From Mycolicibacterium rufum (GTDB lineage: Bacteria; Actinomycetota; Actinomycetes; Mycobacteriales; Mycobacteriaceae): a DNA stretch of 64,000 bases. Shown here one piece after another: positions 10,133 to 18,734 of the stretch (its first letter is position 1; each line of letters begins with the position of its first letter). The stretch covers positions 1-64,000 of the forward strand of contig NZ_CP092427.2 of assembly GCF_022374875.2 (NCBI RefSeq). The letters are read 5' to 3'. A model generated the notes under the pieces. The model saw only the letters and a program-made list of their open reading frames with translations, searched no databases and was not told the DNA's origin. A program made the position numbers and the translations under genes.

Positions 10133-10437
10133 GGGGAAGAAACTACCGTGTTACAGCCGTGACGCAAGTGCGAGTAGCTGAGAATGTGCCAAATTGTGAC
10201 ATTGCTGATTGAGCTGAACGTACATGTCAGAGGATTATTGGTGATTGCTCGCACGACAAGCGCCCCGCGCGTGGCGCGGGGTGGGGCGCCGCCGTCGTGA
10301 GACGTCGACGATCGGTTGATCGCGGTGCACGCCCGTGGCGTTACCGCGGGCGGCGCGCCGATGCCCGGCGCCTAGCTACCGTCCAGTAACATGGGCCCGA
10401 CTCGCTGGGGTTCAGCGCCGAACACAACAGGAGGCCG
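10133..10437. other. Non-coding divergent region between apa and the SDR gene, with a GC hairpin
   Basis: No gene is seen in these 305 bp. They separate the divergent apa and SDR genes. The left part (about 10150-10260) is clearly richer in A+T than the neighbouring genes and probably holds the apa promoter. A perfect 8-bp hairpin with a 3-nt loop (CCCCGCGC/GCGCGGGG) lies at 10263-10281; it has no T-run and its role is unclear. Confidence 0.5.
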
Positions 10438-11112
10438 ATGATGGATGTTCTGATCACGGGGTGCGACACCGACCTGGGGCGCACGATCGCCGAGAACTTC
10501 AGCCAGGCCGGGCACCGCGTCATCGTCGCCGGTCGTCACCGCGACGACCTGGAGGTCCTGGCCAAGGAGCTCGACGCGGACGCCCTGGTGGTCGACATGG
10601 CCGACCCGACGTCGGTTGCGGCGGCGCACGACCAGTTCCCCGCGCACCTCGACACGGTGATCAACGTGCCCGCCCCCACCTGGGACGGCGGTGACCCGCG
10701 GACCTACACGCTCGGCGACCACGCCGCCGAGTGGCGCGGCCTGTTCGACGCCGGCCTGGTCGCCGCGGTGCTGGCGGTGCAGGTGCTCGGTGACCAGCTG
10801 CGCTCGGGCGGCTCGATCGTCACGGTCATCGGCGACGCGCTGCGCGAGGGCAGCGCGGCGGCGGCCGTCAAGGCCGCGGTCACGGACTGGACGGCAGGCC
10901 AGGCGCACTACTTCGGCATCCGCGGGATCACCGTCAACGCGGTGGCGATCGGGCGCGGAGCCGAGCCGGGCTACGAGGGCCTCGGCACCACGTCGCCGTC
11001 GGTGAGCACGGAGATCGCTCGCCTGTCGCTGTTCCTCACCACGCCCGCGGCTCGGCACATCACCGGGCAGACGCTGCACGTGAGCCACGGCGCGCTGGCC
11101 CACTTCGGCTGA
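10438..11112 (+). CDS. SDR-fold protein, probably not a classical dehydrogenase (Rv1856c-like)
   Basis: The 224-residue protein starts with an SDR cofactor-binding N-terminus (DVLITGCDTDLGRTIAENF) and ends with an SDR-type HITGQTLHVSHGAL. The catalytic Ser-Tyr-Lys set is missing: the strand that should carry Ser reads SIVTVIGDA, and the Tyr-x-x-x-Lys helix reads AAVKAAVTDW with no Tyr. AGGAGG lies 3 bp before ATG 10438 and 6 bp before ATG 10441, so the second ATG may be the true start. Position matches Rv1856c, beside the LLM oxidoreductase and ndh. It may bind a nucleotide without standard SDR chemistry. Confidence 0.82.
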   Translation: MMDVLITGCDTDLGRTIAENFSQAGHRVIVAGRHRDDLEVLAKELDADALVVDMADPTSVAAAHDQFPAHLDTVINVPAPTWDGGDPRTYTLGDHAAEWRGLFDAGLVAAVLAVQVLGDQLRSGGSIVTVIGDALREGSAAAAVKAAVTDWTAGQAHYFGIRGITVNAVAIGRGAEPGYEGLGTTSPSVSTEIARLSLFLTTPAARHITGQTLHVSHGALAHFG

Positions 11113-11294
11113 GGACGACGATCAAGCGGCGAGGAACGAGCAGCGTTGAGGAGTCCGACGATCTGGCCTGAGGACGACGATCAAGCGGCGAGGAACGAGC
11201 CGCGTTGAGGAGTCCGACGATCTGGCCTGAGGACGACGATCAAGCGGCGAGGAACGAGCCGCGTTGAGGAGTCCGACGAGGTCAGCTGAGGACG
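11109..11294. repeat. 59-bp tandem repeat, three copies plus a partial fourth
   Basis: The unit begins CTGAGGACGACGATCAAGCG. Copies start at 11109, 11168 and 11227 (period 59). Copies 1 and 2 differ at one base; copy 3 diverges near its end, and a short fourth start appears at 11285. The first copy overlaps the stop codon of the SDR gene, as mycobacterial MIRU-type elements do. No protein of its own is evident. It is a likely variable-number locus. Confidence 0.9.
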
Positions 11295-11368
11295 AACGGC
11301 GCGGGGACGCCGTTTATTCCGCGCTTCGCGGCGAGTGAAACGACGAACGACGTCGGCGCCGTTCTGCG

Positions 11369-11374
11369 TAGGGT
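11369..11374 (+). promoter_or_regulatory. Predicted -10 element for a leaderless transcript of the LLM oxidoreductase gene
   Basis: TAGGGT fits the mycobacterial TANNNT -10 pattern and ends 7 bp before the GTG start at 11382. No good ribosome-binding site precedes that GTG, so transcription probably starts at the start codon itself. Confidence 0.55.
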
Positions 11375-11381
11375 CGGACCC

Positions 11382-12311
11382 GTGACGATTCGACTCGGGC
11401 TGCAGATCAACAACTTCTCGTACGGAACCGGCGTCGGGGAGCTCTTCCCCACCGTCGTCGCGCAGGCGAAGGAAGCCGACAGCTCCGGCTTCGACTCCGT
11501 GTTCCTGATGGACCACTTCTATCAACTGCCGGGCATCGGCAACTACGACGAGCCGATGCTCGAGGCGTACACCGCGCTGGGCGCACTGGCCGCCGCGACC
11601 GACACCGTGCAGCTGGGCACGCTGGTCACCGGCAACAGCTACCGCAACCCCACGCTGCTGGCCAAGGCCATCACCACGCTCGACGTGATCAGCGCGGGCC
11701 GCGCCATCCTGGGCATCGGCACCGGCTGGTTCGAACTCGAACACGACCAGCTCGGCTACGAGTTCGGCACGTTCACCGACCGCTTCTCCAAGCTCGGCGA
11801 GGCGCTGCAGATCATCCTGCCGATGCTCGCCGGTGAGCGTCCCACCGTCACCGGCAAGCACTACCGCACGCAGGACGCGCTGGCCAATCCCCGCTTCCGC
11901 GACCACATTCCGCTGCTGATCGGCGGAAGCGGCGAGAAGAAGACCATCCCGCTGGCCGCCAAGCACTTCGACCACCTCAACGTGATCGCCGGCTTCGACG
12001 AGCTGGCCCGCAAGGTCGAGGTCGTCAAGCAGCGCTGCGAGGAGATCGACCGCGACCCGGCGACGCTGGAGACCAGCATGCTCGTCGGTGCGGTGGTCGG
12101 TGACGGCGTGACCCCGGACATGATCCCCGAGGACTTCCGGCAGCGGATGGTCGCGGGCAGTGTCGAGGACGTGGCCGAGCAGATCAAGACCAAGGTGCTC
12201 GACGCCGGCATCAACGGGGTCATCCTCTTCGTCCCGACGCAGACGGTCGGCTATCAGCCGGGCCAGATCACCGCCCTGGGTGAAGCACTCAAGCCGCTGG
12301 TCACGGGCTGA
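11382..12311 (+). CDS. LLM-class (luciferase-like) F420- or FMN-dependent oxidoreductase, Rv1855c-like
   Basis: This 309-residue TIM-barrel protein starts MTIRLGLQINNFSYG and carries family signatures: VFLMDHFYQLPG, LGTLVTGNSYRNP, and GRAILGIGTGWFELEHDQLG followed by FGTFTDRFSKLGEAL. In mycobacteria this class mostly uses F420; the substrate is unknown. The GTG start lacks a ribosome-binding site and sits 7 bp after a -10 element, pointing to a leaderless mRNA. It is followed by a hairpin and then ndh, the same trio order (SDR, LLM, ndh) as Rv1856c-Rv1854c. Confidence 0.9.
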   Translation: MTIRLGLQINNFSYGTGVGELFPTVVAQAKEADSSGFDSVFLMDHFYQLPGIGNYDEPMLEAYTALGALAAATDTVQLGTLVTGNSYRNPTLLAKAITTLDVISAGRAILGIGTGWFELEHDQLGYEFGTFTDRFSKLGEALQIILPMLAGERPTVTGKHYRTQDALANPRFRDHIPLLIGGSGEKKTIPLAAKHFDHLNVIAGFDELARKVEVVKQRCEEIDRDPATLETSMLVGAVVGDGVTPDMIPEDFRQRMVAGSVEDVAEQIKTKVLDAGINGVILFVPTQTVGYQPGQITALGEALKPLVTG

Positions 12312-12313
12312 GC

Positions 12314-12341
12314 GGGCGCGGTGGGGTATCTCACCGCGCCC
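12314..12341 (+). terminator. Hairpin after the LLM oxidoreductase gene
   Basis: A perfect 10-bp stem (GGGCGCGGTG/CACCGCGCCC) with an 8-nt loop begins 2 bp after the stop codon. There is no T-run, so it would be a T-less hairpin of the sort proposed for mycobacteria, or an mRNA-stabilising element. Confidence 0.6.
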
Positions 12342-12433
12342 CCCGGAAGCGCGGCGGCTAAGGTTCTGGTTGTTCTGAATGGGTAAAGAAGTTCCGCTAA
12401 GGACACCCGAGAGCACCGTGCACAGGAGTAGCC

Positions 12434-13801
12434 ATGACCCATCCCGGAGCCATCGCATCCGATCGCCACAAGGTGGTCATCATCGGATCGGGATTCGGCG
12501 GGTTGACCGCGGCCAAAGCGCTCAAGAGGGCCGACGTCGACATCAAGTTGATCGCCCGCACCACCCACCACCTGTTCCAGCCGCTGCTGTACCAGGTGGC
12601 GACCGGCATCATCTCCGAGGGCGAGATCGCCCCGGCGACCCGGGTGATCCTGCGCAAGCAGAAGAACGCGCAGGTGCTGCTCGGTGACGTCACCGGCATC
12701 GACCTCAAGACCAACACCGTGCGGTCGGAGTTGCTGGGCCACACCTACATCACGCCGTTCGACAGCCTGATCGTCGCGGCCGGCGCGGGTCAGTCCTATT
12801 TCGGCAACGACCACTTCGCCGAGTGGGCGCCGGGCATGAAGTCGATCGACGACGCGCTCGAGCTGCGCGGGCGGATCCTCGGCGCGTTCGAGCAGGCCGA
12901 GCGGTCCAGCGACCCCGCCCGCCGCGAGAAGCTGCTGACGTTCGTCGTCGTCGGCGCCGGCCCGACCGGCGTCGAGATGGCTGGGCAGATCGCCGAATTG
13001 GCCGACCAGACGCTCAAAGGCGCGTTCCGGCACATCGATTCGACCAAGGCGCGGGTGATCCTGCTCGACGCGGCCCCGGCGGTGCTGCCGCCGATGGGCG
13101 AGAAGCTCGGCAAGAAGGCGCAGGCCCGTCTGGAGAAGATGGGCGTGGAGATCCAGCTCAACGCCATGGTGACCGACGTCGACCGCAACGGCATCACGGT
13201 CAAGGATCCCGACGGCAAGATCCGTCGCATCGAGGCGGCGTGCAAGGTGTGGTCGGCCGGTGTGTCGGCCAGCCCGCTGGGCCGCGACCTCGCCGATCAG
13301 TCGGGCGTGGAGCTCGACCGTGCCGGCCGAGTGAAGGTGCTGCCGGATCTGTCGATCCCGGGGCACCCCAATGTGTTCGTCATCGGCGACATGGCCGCGG
13401 TGGAGGGTGTGCCGGGCATGGCGCAGGGCGCCATCCAGGGCGGCAAGTACGCCGCCAAGGCGATCATCGCCGGCCTCAAGGGCGCCGATCCCGCGGAGCG
13501 TGAACCGTTCAGCTACTTCGACAAGGGGTCGATGGCCACGGTGTCGAAGTACAACGCGGTGGCCAAGGTGGGTCCGCTCGAGTTCGGCGGCTTCATCGCC
13601 TGGCTGGCGTGGCTTCTGCTGCACCTGGTGTACCTGGTCGGGTTCAAGACCAAGATCGCCACGCTGCTGTCGTGGACGGTGACCTTCCTGGGCAGCAACC
13701 GCGGCCAGCTCACCATCACCGAGCAGCAGGCCTATGCGCGAACGCGGATCGAGGAACTCGAGGAGATCGCGGCGGCGGTCGAGGAGAAAGCGGCCAGTTA
13801 G
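12434..13801 (+). CDS. ndh: Type II NADH:quinone oxidoreductase
   Basis: The 455-residue flavoprotein has two dinucleotide-binding motifs: VVIIGSGFGGLTAAKAL near residue 15 for FAD and VVVGAGPTGVEMAGQIAEL near 175 for NADH. VFVIGDMAAVEGVPGMAQGA closes the FAD site. The C-terminal membrane-anchoring hydrophobic stretch (FIAWLAWLLLHLVYLVGF) is present. It passes electrons from NADH to menaquinone at the inner face of the cytoplasmic membrane without pumping protons. AGGAG 5 bp before the ATG supports the start. Its stop overlaps the convergent ureD stop by 4 bp. Confidence 0.96.
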   Translation: MTHPGAIASDRHKVVIIGSGFGGLTAAKALKRADVDIKLIARTTHHLFQPLLYQVATGIISEGEIAPATRVILRKQKNAQVLLGDVTGIDLKTNTVRSELLGHTYITPFDSLIVAAGAGQSYFGNDHFAEWAPGMKSIDDALELRGRILGAFEQAERSSDPARREKLLTFVVVGAGPTGVEMAGQIAELADQTLKGAFRHIDSTKARVILLDAAPAVLPPMGEKLGKKAQARLEKMGVEIQLNAMVTDVDRNGITVKDPDGKIRRIEAACKVWSAGVSASPLGRDLADQSGVELDRAGRVKVLPDLSIPGHPNVFVIGDMAAVEGVPGMAQGAIQGGKYAAKAIIAGLKGADPAEREPFSYFDKGSMATVSKYNAVAKVGPLEFGGFIAWLAWLLLHLVYLVGFKTKIATLLSWTVTFLGSNRGQLTITEQQAYARTRIEELEEIAAAVEEKAAS

Positions 13802-14424
13802 AGCCGCTCCCCCTGCCACGTCGCCAGGCAGCCGCCGCCGGCCAGCGCGAGCGTGACACCCGCCGTGTCGGCATCAGCTGCGGGATAATGCAATTCGCTG
13901 ATGCACGCCCGCGGTGCGGCGATGTCGTCGTCGGCGAACGAGCCGGTGCCCAGCTCCACCCGGTGGCGCAGCAGCGCGACGCCGTCGACGTCGGCGTGCA
14001 GGGAGCCGGACCAGTAGCCCTCGCGCTCCCCTGTTCTGCCGATCTGTACGCGCTCGCGCAACCGCACCGCGGCCCCGGTGTCCAGCGCCAGCCGCGTCGA
14101 CGTCACGTGGCGGGACGGTCCGGCGACGATCGTCGGCTGAGGGTCCAGATCGAGCACGCCGGCGACCTCGAGGTCCCAGCTCGCGTGCGACTCGATGGTC
14201 AGCGCGCCGGGCAGCGCCATCGTCGCCGCGGCCGTGCGCACGGCGAGCCGGGCACCCGCCTCGACCACCACCCGCAGCCGGATCGCGTCGCCGCCGAGCG
14301 GGGTCGCCGCGGCGGAGACCAGATGCACCGTGTCGGGATCGGTGCGCCGGGCAGCGATCCCGCCCACGCACTCGAGATGCGGTGAGCGGCCCGCCCGCGC
14401 GACGATCAGCACGTCGGAGCGCAT
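13798..14424 (-). CDS. ureD: Urease accessory protein UreD
   Basis: The 208-residue protein shows the UreD pattern (LRVVVEAGARLAVRTAAATM, ASWDLEVAGVLDLDPQPTIV). UreD is the scaffold that holds apo-urease and docks UreF and UreG during nickel delivery. It is the last gene of a ureABCFGD operon. Its ATG directly follows the ureG stop (TAGATG), so it is translationally coupled. The gene is convergent with ndh and the two stop codons overlap. Confidence 0.9.
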   Translation of the reverse strand: MRSDVLIVARAGRSPHLECVGGIAARRTDPDTVHLVSAAATPLGGDAIRLRVVVEAGARLAVRTAAATMALPGALTIESHASWDLEVAGVLDLDPQPTIVAGPSRHVTSTRLALDTGAAVRLRERVQIGRTGEREGYWSGSLHADVDGVALLRHRVELGTGSFADDDIAAPRACISELHYPAADADTAGVTLALAGGGCLATWQGERL

Positions 14425-15105
14425 CTACACCGCCTGCGCGACCCGCAGCTGTTCGCGGACCCACGCCAGCACCGGACCCGCGACCGGATCGGCGGTCAGC
14501 GAGATCAGCGCGAACGGACGGTCCCCGCGGGCGGCGGCGGCGTCGCGGCGCATCACGTCCAGATCGGCGCCGACCAGGGGCGCCAGATCGGTCTTGTTGA
14601 TCACCAGCAGATCCGAGAACGTCACCCCGGGCCCGCCCTTGCGGGGCACCTTGTCACCGCCGGCCACGTCGATGACGAAGATCTGCACGTCGATCAGTCC
14701 CGATGAAAACGTCGCGGTGAGGTTGTCGCCTCCCGACTCGACGAGGATCAGGTCCAGGTGGTCGTGGGCGGCGATCAGGTCGTCGATGGCGTCGAGGTTG
14801 GCGGTGATGTCGTCGCGGATCGCGGTGTGCGGGCAGCCGCCGGTCTGCACCGCGGCGATCCGGTCGTCGGGCAGGACGGCGTTGCGGCGCAGGAAGTCCG
14901 CGTCTTCGGTGGTGTAGATGTCGTTGGTCAGCACAGCCAGCGACAGCTCGTCGCGCAGCGTGCGGCTCAGCGCGGCCACCAGCGCGGTCTTGCCGGAACC
15001 GACCGGACCGCCGATGCCGATCCGCAGCGGCTCGTCGGGCCGGCGCACGCGGCGGGGACGCTCGGCGTGGGGGTGGCCGACTCCGTCGATGAGATGTGGT
15101 GGCAC
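14425..15105 (-). CDS. ureG: Urease accessory GTPase UreG
   Basis: I chose the GTG at 15105 (226 residues). It begins with a His-containing N-terminus ([14 protein letters not shown]) and is preceded by an AAGAG-type site, just 14 bp after the ureF stop. The P-loop is [16 protein letters not shown]. Nickel-binding residues follow in [14 protein letters not shown] (Cys-Pro-His), and the Walker B-like segment is [15 protein letters not shown]. The GTP-recognition motif NKTDL is in [16 protein letters not shown]. UreG supplies Ni2+ to the urease active site driven by GTP hydrolysis. Longer upstream starts would run into ureF. Confidence 0.95.
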   Translation of the reverse strand: MPPHLIDGVGHPHAERPRRVRRPDEPLRIGIGGPVGSGKTALVAALSRTLRDELSLAVLTNDIYTTEDADFLRRNAVLPDDRIAAVQTGGCPHTAIRDDITANLDAIDDLIAAHDHLDLILVESGGDNLTATFSSGLIDVQIFVIDVAGGDKVPRKGGPGVTFSDLLVINKTDLAPLVGADLDVMRRDAAAARGDRPFALISLTADPVAGPVLAWVREQLRVAQAV

Positions 15106-15119
15106 GGCAGCTCTTTCAG

Positions 15120-15764
15120 TCAGGACGCGAACAGCGGACGGTCGCGGTCGAGGTGGCGCTGAGCGAGGACGTCGAGCAGCGGGTCGGACAGGTCGGCGAG
15201 TTCCTTGACGGCTTCGGCGGCGGTGCGCTCGCACAGCGGCGCCAACGCGAACGTCAGTGCCGCGACGTCACTGGGATCGAGCGCGAGCAGGCGCTGGCCC
15301 GCGGTCGCCGATCCGGTCATCGTCGTGTAGACGACCGACAGTGCGGTCTGCCCGGGGGTCAGTCCGCTGGCCCGGCCCACCGCCCCCGCGGCGACCGCCA
15401 GATGCGGCGTCGCGCCGAGGGAGTCCCAGTCGGTGTCCGGCCACACCCGACGGGCCAGCCGGACCAACCCGCGGCCCTGCGCGCGTGACGCCGCGCGCGC
15501 GGCCGGAGCCGGTGTGCGGGCGTCGGTCCCGGTGTCGCCCGACGCTCCGGCGGCGGCACTGAGCGTGCCGTCGTGGACCGCGGCGGCCAGCGACGCGGCG
15601 ACCAGCCCGGTGGTGCGGATCCGGCGGCCGAGGTAGGCGCGCAGCGTGGTGAGGTCGACGACCAGCCCGCTCGTCACCGCCTCCTCGATGCCTCCCGAAT
15701 GCACGTGGCCGCCGGTGGGCAGCCGCGAGTCGGCGAGGGCCAGCAGGGTCGCGAGTGTGTCCAT
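15120..15764 (-). CDS. ureF: Urease accessory protein UreF
   Basis: The 214-residue product starts [20 protein letters not shown], the typical UreF N-terminus; [12 protein letters not shown] follows. UreF bridges UreD and UreG in the nickel-insertion complex. The ATG overlaps the ureC stop codon (ATGA), which fixes the start and shows translational coupling. The mid-region (about residues 80-115) is Ala/Thr-rich and likely a flexible insert. Confidence 0.93.
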   Translation of the reverse strand: MDTLATLLALADSRLPTGGHVHSGGIEEAVTSGLVVDLTTLRAYLGRRIRTTGLVAASLAAAVHDGTLSAAAGASGDTGTDARTPAPAARAASRAQGRGLVRLARRVWPDTDWDSLGATPHLAVAAGAVGRASGLTPGQTALSVVYTTMTGSATAGQRLLALDPSDVAALTFALAPLCERTAAEAVKELADLSDPLLDVLAQRHLDRDRPLFAS

Positions 15765-17485
15765 CAGAACAGGAAGAACCGTTGCGCCATGGGCAGTTCG
15801 GCGGCCGGTTTCTCCTGCCACACCTCGCCGTCGATGCGGACGGTGAACGTGTCGGGATCGACCTCGATCTCGGGCAGCGCGTCGTTGAGCGGCATCTGCG
15901 TCTTGCCCACCGCGCGGACGTTGGCCACCGCGACGAGCTTGCGCCGCACCGCGATCCGGTCGGCGAGCCCGTCCTCGAGGGCCTGCGGGGCGACGAAGTG
16001 GACCGACGTGGCGGCGGCCGCGGCGGGGGCCGCGCCGAACATCGGCCGCGGCAGTACCGGCTGCGGGGTGGGGATCGAGGCGTTCGCGTCGCCCATCGCC
16101 GCCCAGGCGATCATGCCGCCCTTGAGCACGGCGTGCGGCCGCACCCCGAAGAACGCGGGCTCCCACAGCACGAGGTCGGCGAGCTTGCCCACCTCGACCG
16201 AGCCGATCTCGCGGTCCATGCCGTGGGCGACCGCCGGGCAGATCGTGTACTTGGCCACATAGCGCTGCGCGCGGGTGTTGTCGGCCCGGTGGTCGCCGGG
16301 CAGGAAGCCACGCCGGCGCTTCATCACATGCGCGGTCTGCCACGTCCGCAGCACCACCTCGCCGATGCGGCCCATGGCCTGGGCGTCGCTGCCGATCATC
16401 GAGATCGCCCCGATGTCGTGCAGCAGGTCCTCGGCCGCGATGGTCGAGGGCCGGATGCGGCTCTCGGCGAACGCGAGATCCTCGGGGACGCTGGGGTTGA
16501 GGTGGTGGCACACCATCAGCATGTCGAGGTGCTCGTCGAGGGTGTTGACGGTGTGCGGGCGGGTGGGGTTGGTGGAACTCGGCAGCACATTGGGCTTGCC
16601 GGCGACGGTGATGATGTCCGGTGCGTGTCCCCCGCCGGCACCTTCGGTGTGATAGGCGTGGATCGACCGGCCCTTGATCGCGGCCAGCGTGTCCTCGACG
16701 AAGCCCGCCTCGTTGAGGGTGTCGGTGTGGATGTTGGCCTGTACTCCTGCGGCGTCGGCCACGCTCAAGCAGGCGTCGATGGCCGCGGGCGTGGTGCCCC
16801 AGTCCTCGTGCAGCTTGAAACCCGCTGCGCCACCGCGCAACTGTTCCCACATCGCCTCGGCGCTCACGGTGTTGCCCTTACCCAGCAACGCGACGTTGAC
16901 CGGCCACGTGTCGAGCGCCTCGAGCATCCGGGACAGATGCCACGACCCTGGGGTCACGGTGGTGGCCTTGCTGCCCTCCGCCGGACCGGTGCCGCCGGCG
17001 ACGATGGTCGTGATGCCGCCGCCGAGCGCCTCCTCCATGATCTGCGGGCAGATGAGGTGCACGTGGCAGTCGATCGCGCCCGCGGTGACGATGCGGCCGT
17101 TGCCGGCGATGATCTCCGTCGACGGTCCGACCACGAGGTCGGGATGCACCCCCGACATGATGTCCGGATTGCCCGCCTTGCCGATCGCGACGATACGACC
17201 GTCGCGAATCCCGATGTCGGCCTTGATGATTCCCCAGTAGTCGAGGATCACGGCGCCGGTGATGACGGTGTCGGGGGCGCCGTCGGCGCGGGTCGCGCGC
17301 GACTGGCCCATCGACTCCCGCAGCACCTTGCCGCCACCGAACACCGCCTCGTCGCCGGCGAGGCCGGGACCGCCGCTGCGGTCCTCGGTGATCTCGACGA
17401 ACAGGTCGGTGTCGGCCAGTCGGATGCGGTCACCGGTGGTCGGGCCGTAGAGGGCCGCGTAGCGGGCCCGGGACAGGGAGGTCAT
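15764..17485 (-). CDS. ureC: Urease alpha subunit (catalytic)
   Basis: The 573-residue protein has the normal alpha-subunit length. Active-site landmarks are all visible: [11 protein letters not shown] with two metal His, [11 protein letters not shown] with the Lys that is carbamylated to bridge the nickels, [27 protein letters not shown], the mobile-flap Cys/His in [13 protein letters not shown], and [12 protein letters not shown] with the catalytic Asp. It hydrolyses urea to ammonia and carbamate in the cytosol. Its ATG overlaps the ureB stop by 4 bp. Confidence 0.97.
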   Translation of the reverse strand: MTSLSRARYAALYGPTTGDRIRLADTDLFVEITEDRSGGPGLAGDEAVFGGGKVLRESMGQSRATRADGAPDTVITGAVILDYWGIIKADIGIRDGRIVAIGKAGNPDIMSGVHPDLVVGPSTEIIAGNGRIVTAGAIDCHVHLICPQIMEEALGGGITTIVAGGTGPAEGSKATTVTPGSWHLSRMLEALDTWPVNVALLGKGNTVSAEAMWEQLRGGAAGFKLHEDWGTTPAAIDACLSVADAAGVQANIHTDTLNEAGFVEDTLAAIKGRSIHAYHTEGAGGGHAPDIITVAGKPNVLPSSTNPTRPHTVNTLDEHLDMLMVCHHLNPSVPEDLAFAESRIRPSTIAAEDLLHDIGAISMIGSDAQAMGRIGEVVLRTWQTAHVMKRRRGFLPGDHRADNTRAQRYVAKYTICPAVAHGMDREIGSVEVGKLADLVLWEPAFFGVRPHAVLKGGMIAWAAMGDANASIPTPQPVLPRPMFGAAPAAAAATSVHFVAPQALEDGLADRIAVRRKLVAVANVRAVGKTQMPLNDALPEIEVDPDTFTVRIDGEVWQEKPAAELPMAQRFFLF

Positions 17486-17796
17486 CGCGAGTCCAATCTG
17501 CCGGGCGGGTCGAGGCTCAGGCCGTGGACCTCGCGCGCACCGCGCAGCGGAACCAGGGCCACGCGCTGGGCGACGCCCGGCTCGAACCGGATCGCGGTGC
17601 CCGCGGGGATGTCGAACCGATGGCCGTGCGCGGCCGCGCGATCGAACTCGAGGGCCGAATTGGCTTGCGGCACATGGACGTGACTGCCGACCTGCACCGG
17701 CCTGTCACCGGTGTTGACGATGTCGAGCTCGAGGCGCTGCGCGCCCACGTTGATCTCGATGTCGCCGTCGCCGAACACGATCTCCCCGGGAGTCAT
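17482..17796 (-). CDS. ureB: Urease beta subunit
   Basis: The 104-residue protein begins [18 protein letters not shown] and contains the conserved core [19 protein letters not shown] and [13 protein letters not shown]. It packs with UreA and UreC in the (abc)3 urease. It overlaps ureA by 4 bp and ureC by 4 bp. Confidence 0.95.
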   Translation of the reverse strand: MTPGEIVFGDGDIEINVGAQRLELDIVNTGDRPVQVGSHVHVPQANSALEFDRAAAHGHRFDIPAGTAIRFEPGVAQRVALVPLRGAREVHGLSLDPPGRLDSR

Positions 17797-18095
17797 GAGA
17801 TCGGGTCGTGGACGGTGACGAGCTTGGTGCCGTCGGGGAAGGTGGCCTCCACCTGGACGTCGTGCAGCATCTCGGGGATGCCGTCCATCACCTCGTCGCG
17901 GCCGAGCACCGACCGGCCGCTGACCATGAGCTCGGCGACGGTGCGGCCGTCGCGGGCGCCCTCGAGGATGTGGTCGGTGATCACCGCGACGGCCTCGGGG
18001 TGGTTCAGCCGCAGGCCGCGGGCCTGGCGGCGGCGGGCCAGTTCGGCCGCATACGAGATCAGCAGCCGTTCCTGTTCATGCGGGGTCAGGCGCAT
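17793..18095 (-). CDS. ureA: Urease gamma subunit
   Basis: I used the ATG at 18095, which gives the standard 100 residues beginning [20 protein letters not shown]; a start 18 bp upstream would add six residues without family support. It includes [20 protein letters not shown] and the C-terminal [14 protein letters not shown] typical of UreA. It is the first gene of the urease operon; an AGGA lies 9 bp before the ATG. No nickel or nitrogen-control site was recognised in the short gap upstream. Confidence 0.95.
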   Translation of the reverse strand: MRLTPHEQERLLISYAAELARRRQARGLRLNHPEAVAVITDHILEGARDGRTVAELMVSGRSVLGRDEVMDGIPEMLHDVQVEATFPDGTKLVTVHDPIS

Positions 18096-18148
18096 AGTGG
18101 GCGATCCTGCCACGCAGAAGCAGAGTCAGCAGCGCACGTGCCTGCGGC

Positions 18149-18550
18149 CTACTCGTCGGAGAGATTCTGCAGCCGGACCTGCCCGCGCGCCACCAGGCGG
18201 TCGGACTCGTCGGTGATGGTCACCAGCCACAGCTGCTGGCGGCGGCCGCGGTGCACCGGGGTGGACGTCGCCGTGACGGTGCCCGTCTTGATCGCGCGCA
18301 GGAAGTCGGTGTTGTTGTTGACGCCGACGACGTGGCCGCCCCCGTTGCCCGACAACCACACCTGACCGGAGACGCTGGCCATGCTCTCGATCACCGCGCA
18401 GTAGACGCCGCCGTGCACGATCCCCCACGGCTGCAACAGGTTGTCGGTGATCTGCAGCGTCGCGTGGCCACCGTCGGGGCTCATGTCGACATAGGTCAGG
18501 CCGAGTTCGTTGTCGAAGCCGCCGCCGACTCCTTCGGGAAGATCAGTCAC
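18149..18550 (-). CDS. PaaI-type hotdog-fold thioesterase (Rv1847-like)
   Basis: The 133-residue protein has the hotdog thioesterase core: PWGIVHGGVYCAVIESMAS carries the HGG motif of PaaI/4HBT enzymes, then TDFLRAIKTGTVTATSTPVH. It should hydrolyse an acyl-CoA thioester in the cytosol; the substrate is unknown. The start is a GTG at 18550. It lies 53 bp upstream of ureA in the same direction, as in M. tuberculosis, so it may share the urease transcript. Confidence 0.88.
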   Translation of the reverse strand: MTDLPEGVGGGFDNELGLTYVDMSPDGGHATLQITDNLLQPWGIVHGGVYCAVIESMASVSGQVWLSGNGGGHVVGVNNNTDFLRAIKTGTVTATSTPVHRGRRQQLWLVTITDESDRLVARGQVRLQNLSDE

Positions 18551-18590
18551 GGATCGTGTCTACACGCCCGCCCGAGGGTCCCGGAAAGGG

Positions 18591-18624
18591 GGACGGGCCC
18601 CACGCGACAACGTGGGGCCCGTCC
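18591..18624 (-). terminator. Strong hairpin terminator after the FhuF-like gene
   Basis: A perfect 14-bp stem (GGACGGGCCCCACG/CGTGGGGCCCGTCC) has a 6-nt loop. Read on the minus strand it lies about 110 bp after the FhuF-like stop and is followed by CCCTTTCC. It separates that iron-linked gene from the thioesterase-urease genes. Confidence 0.8.
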
Positions 18625-18734
18625 TTCGGTCGGACCGGGGGTCTCTGCAGCCCTCAGGACTCCGGCGCGGTCCGGTGGTTCTCCGCGGTCCTCGTCGTTC
18701 CGACGACCACTCCATGAATATAGGCAAGCCTGCC

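Noticed and set aside
15755..17683. A plus-strand open frame of 642 codons opposite ureC
   Set aside because: ureC has all urease active-site residues on the other strand; the frame has no recognisable domain.
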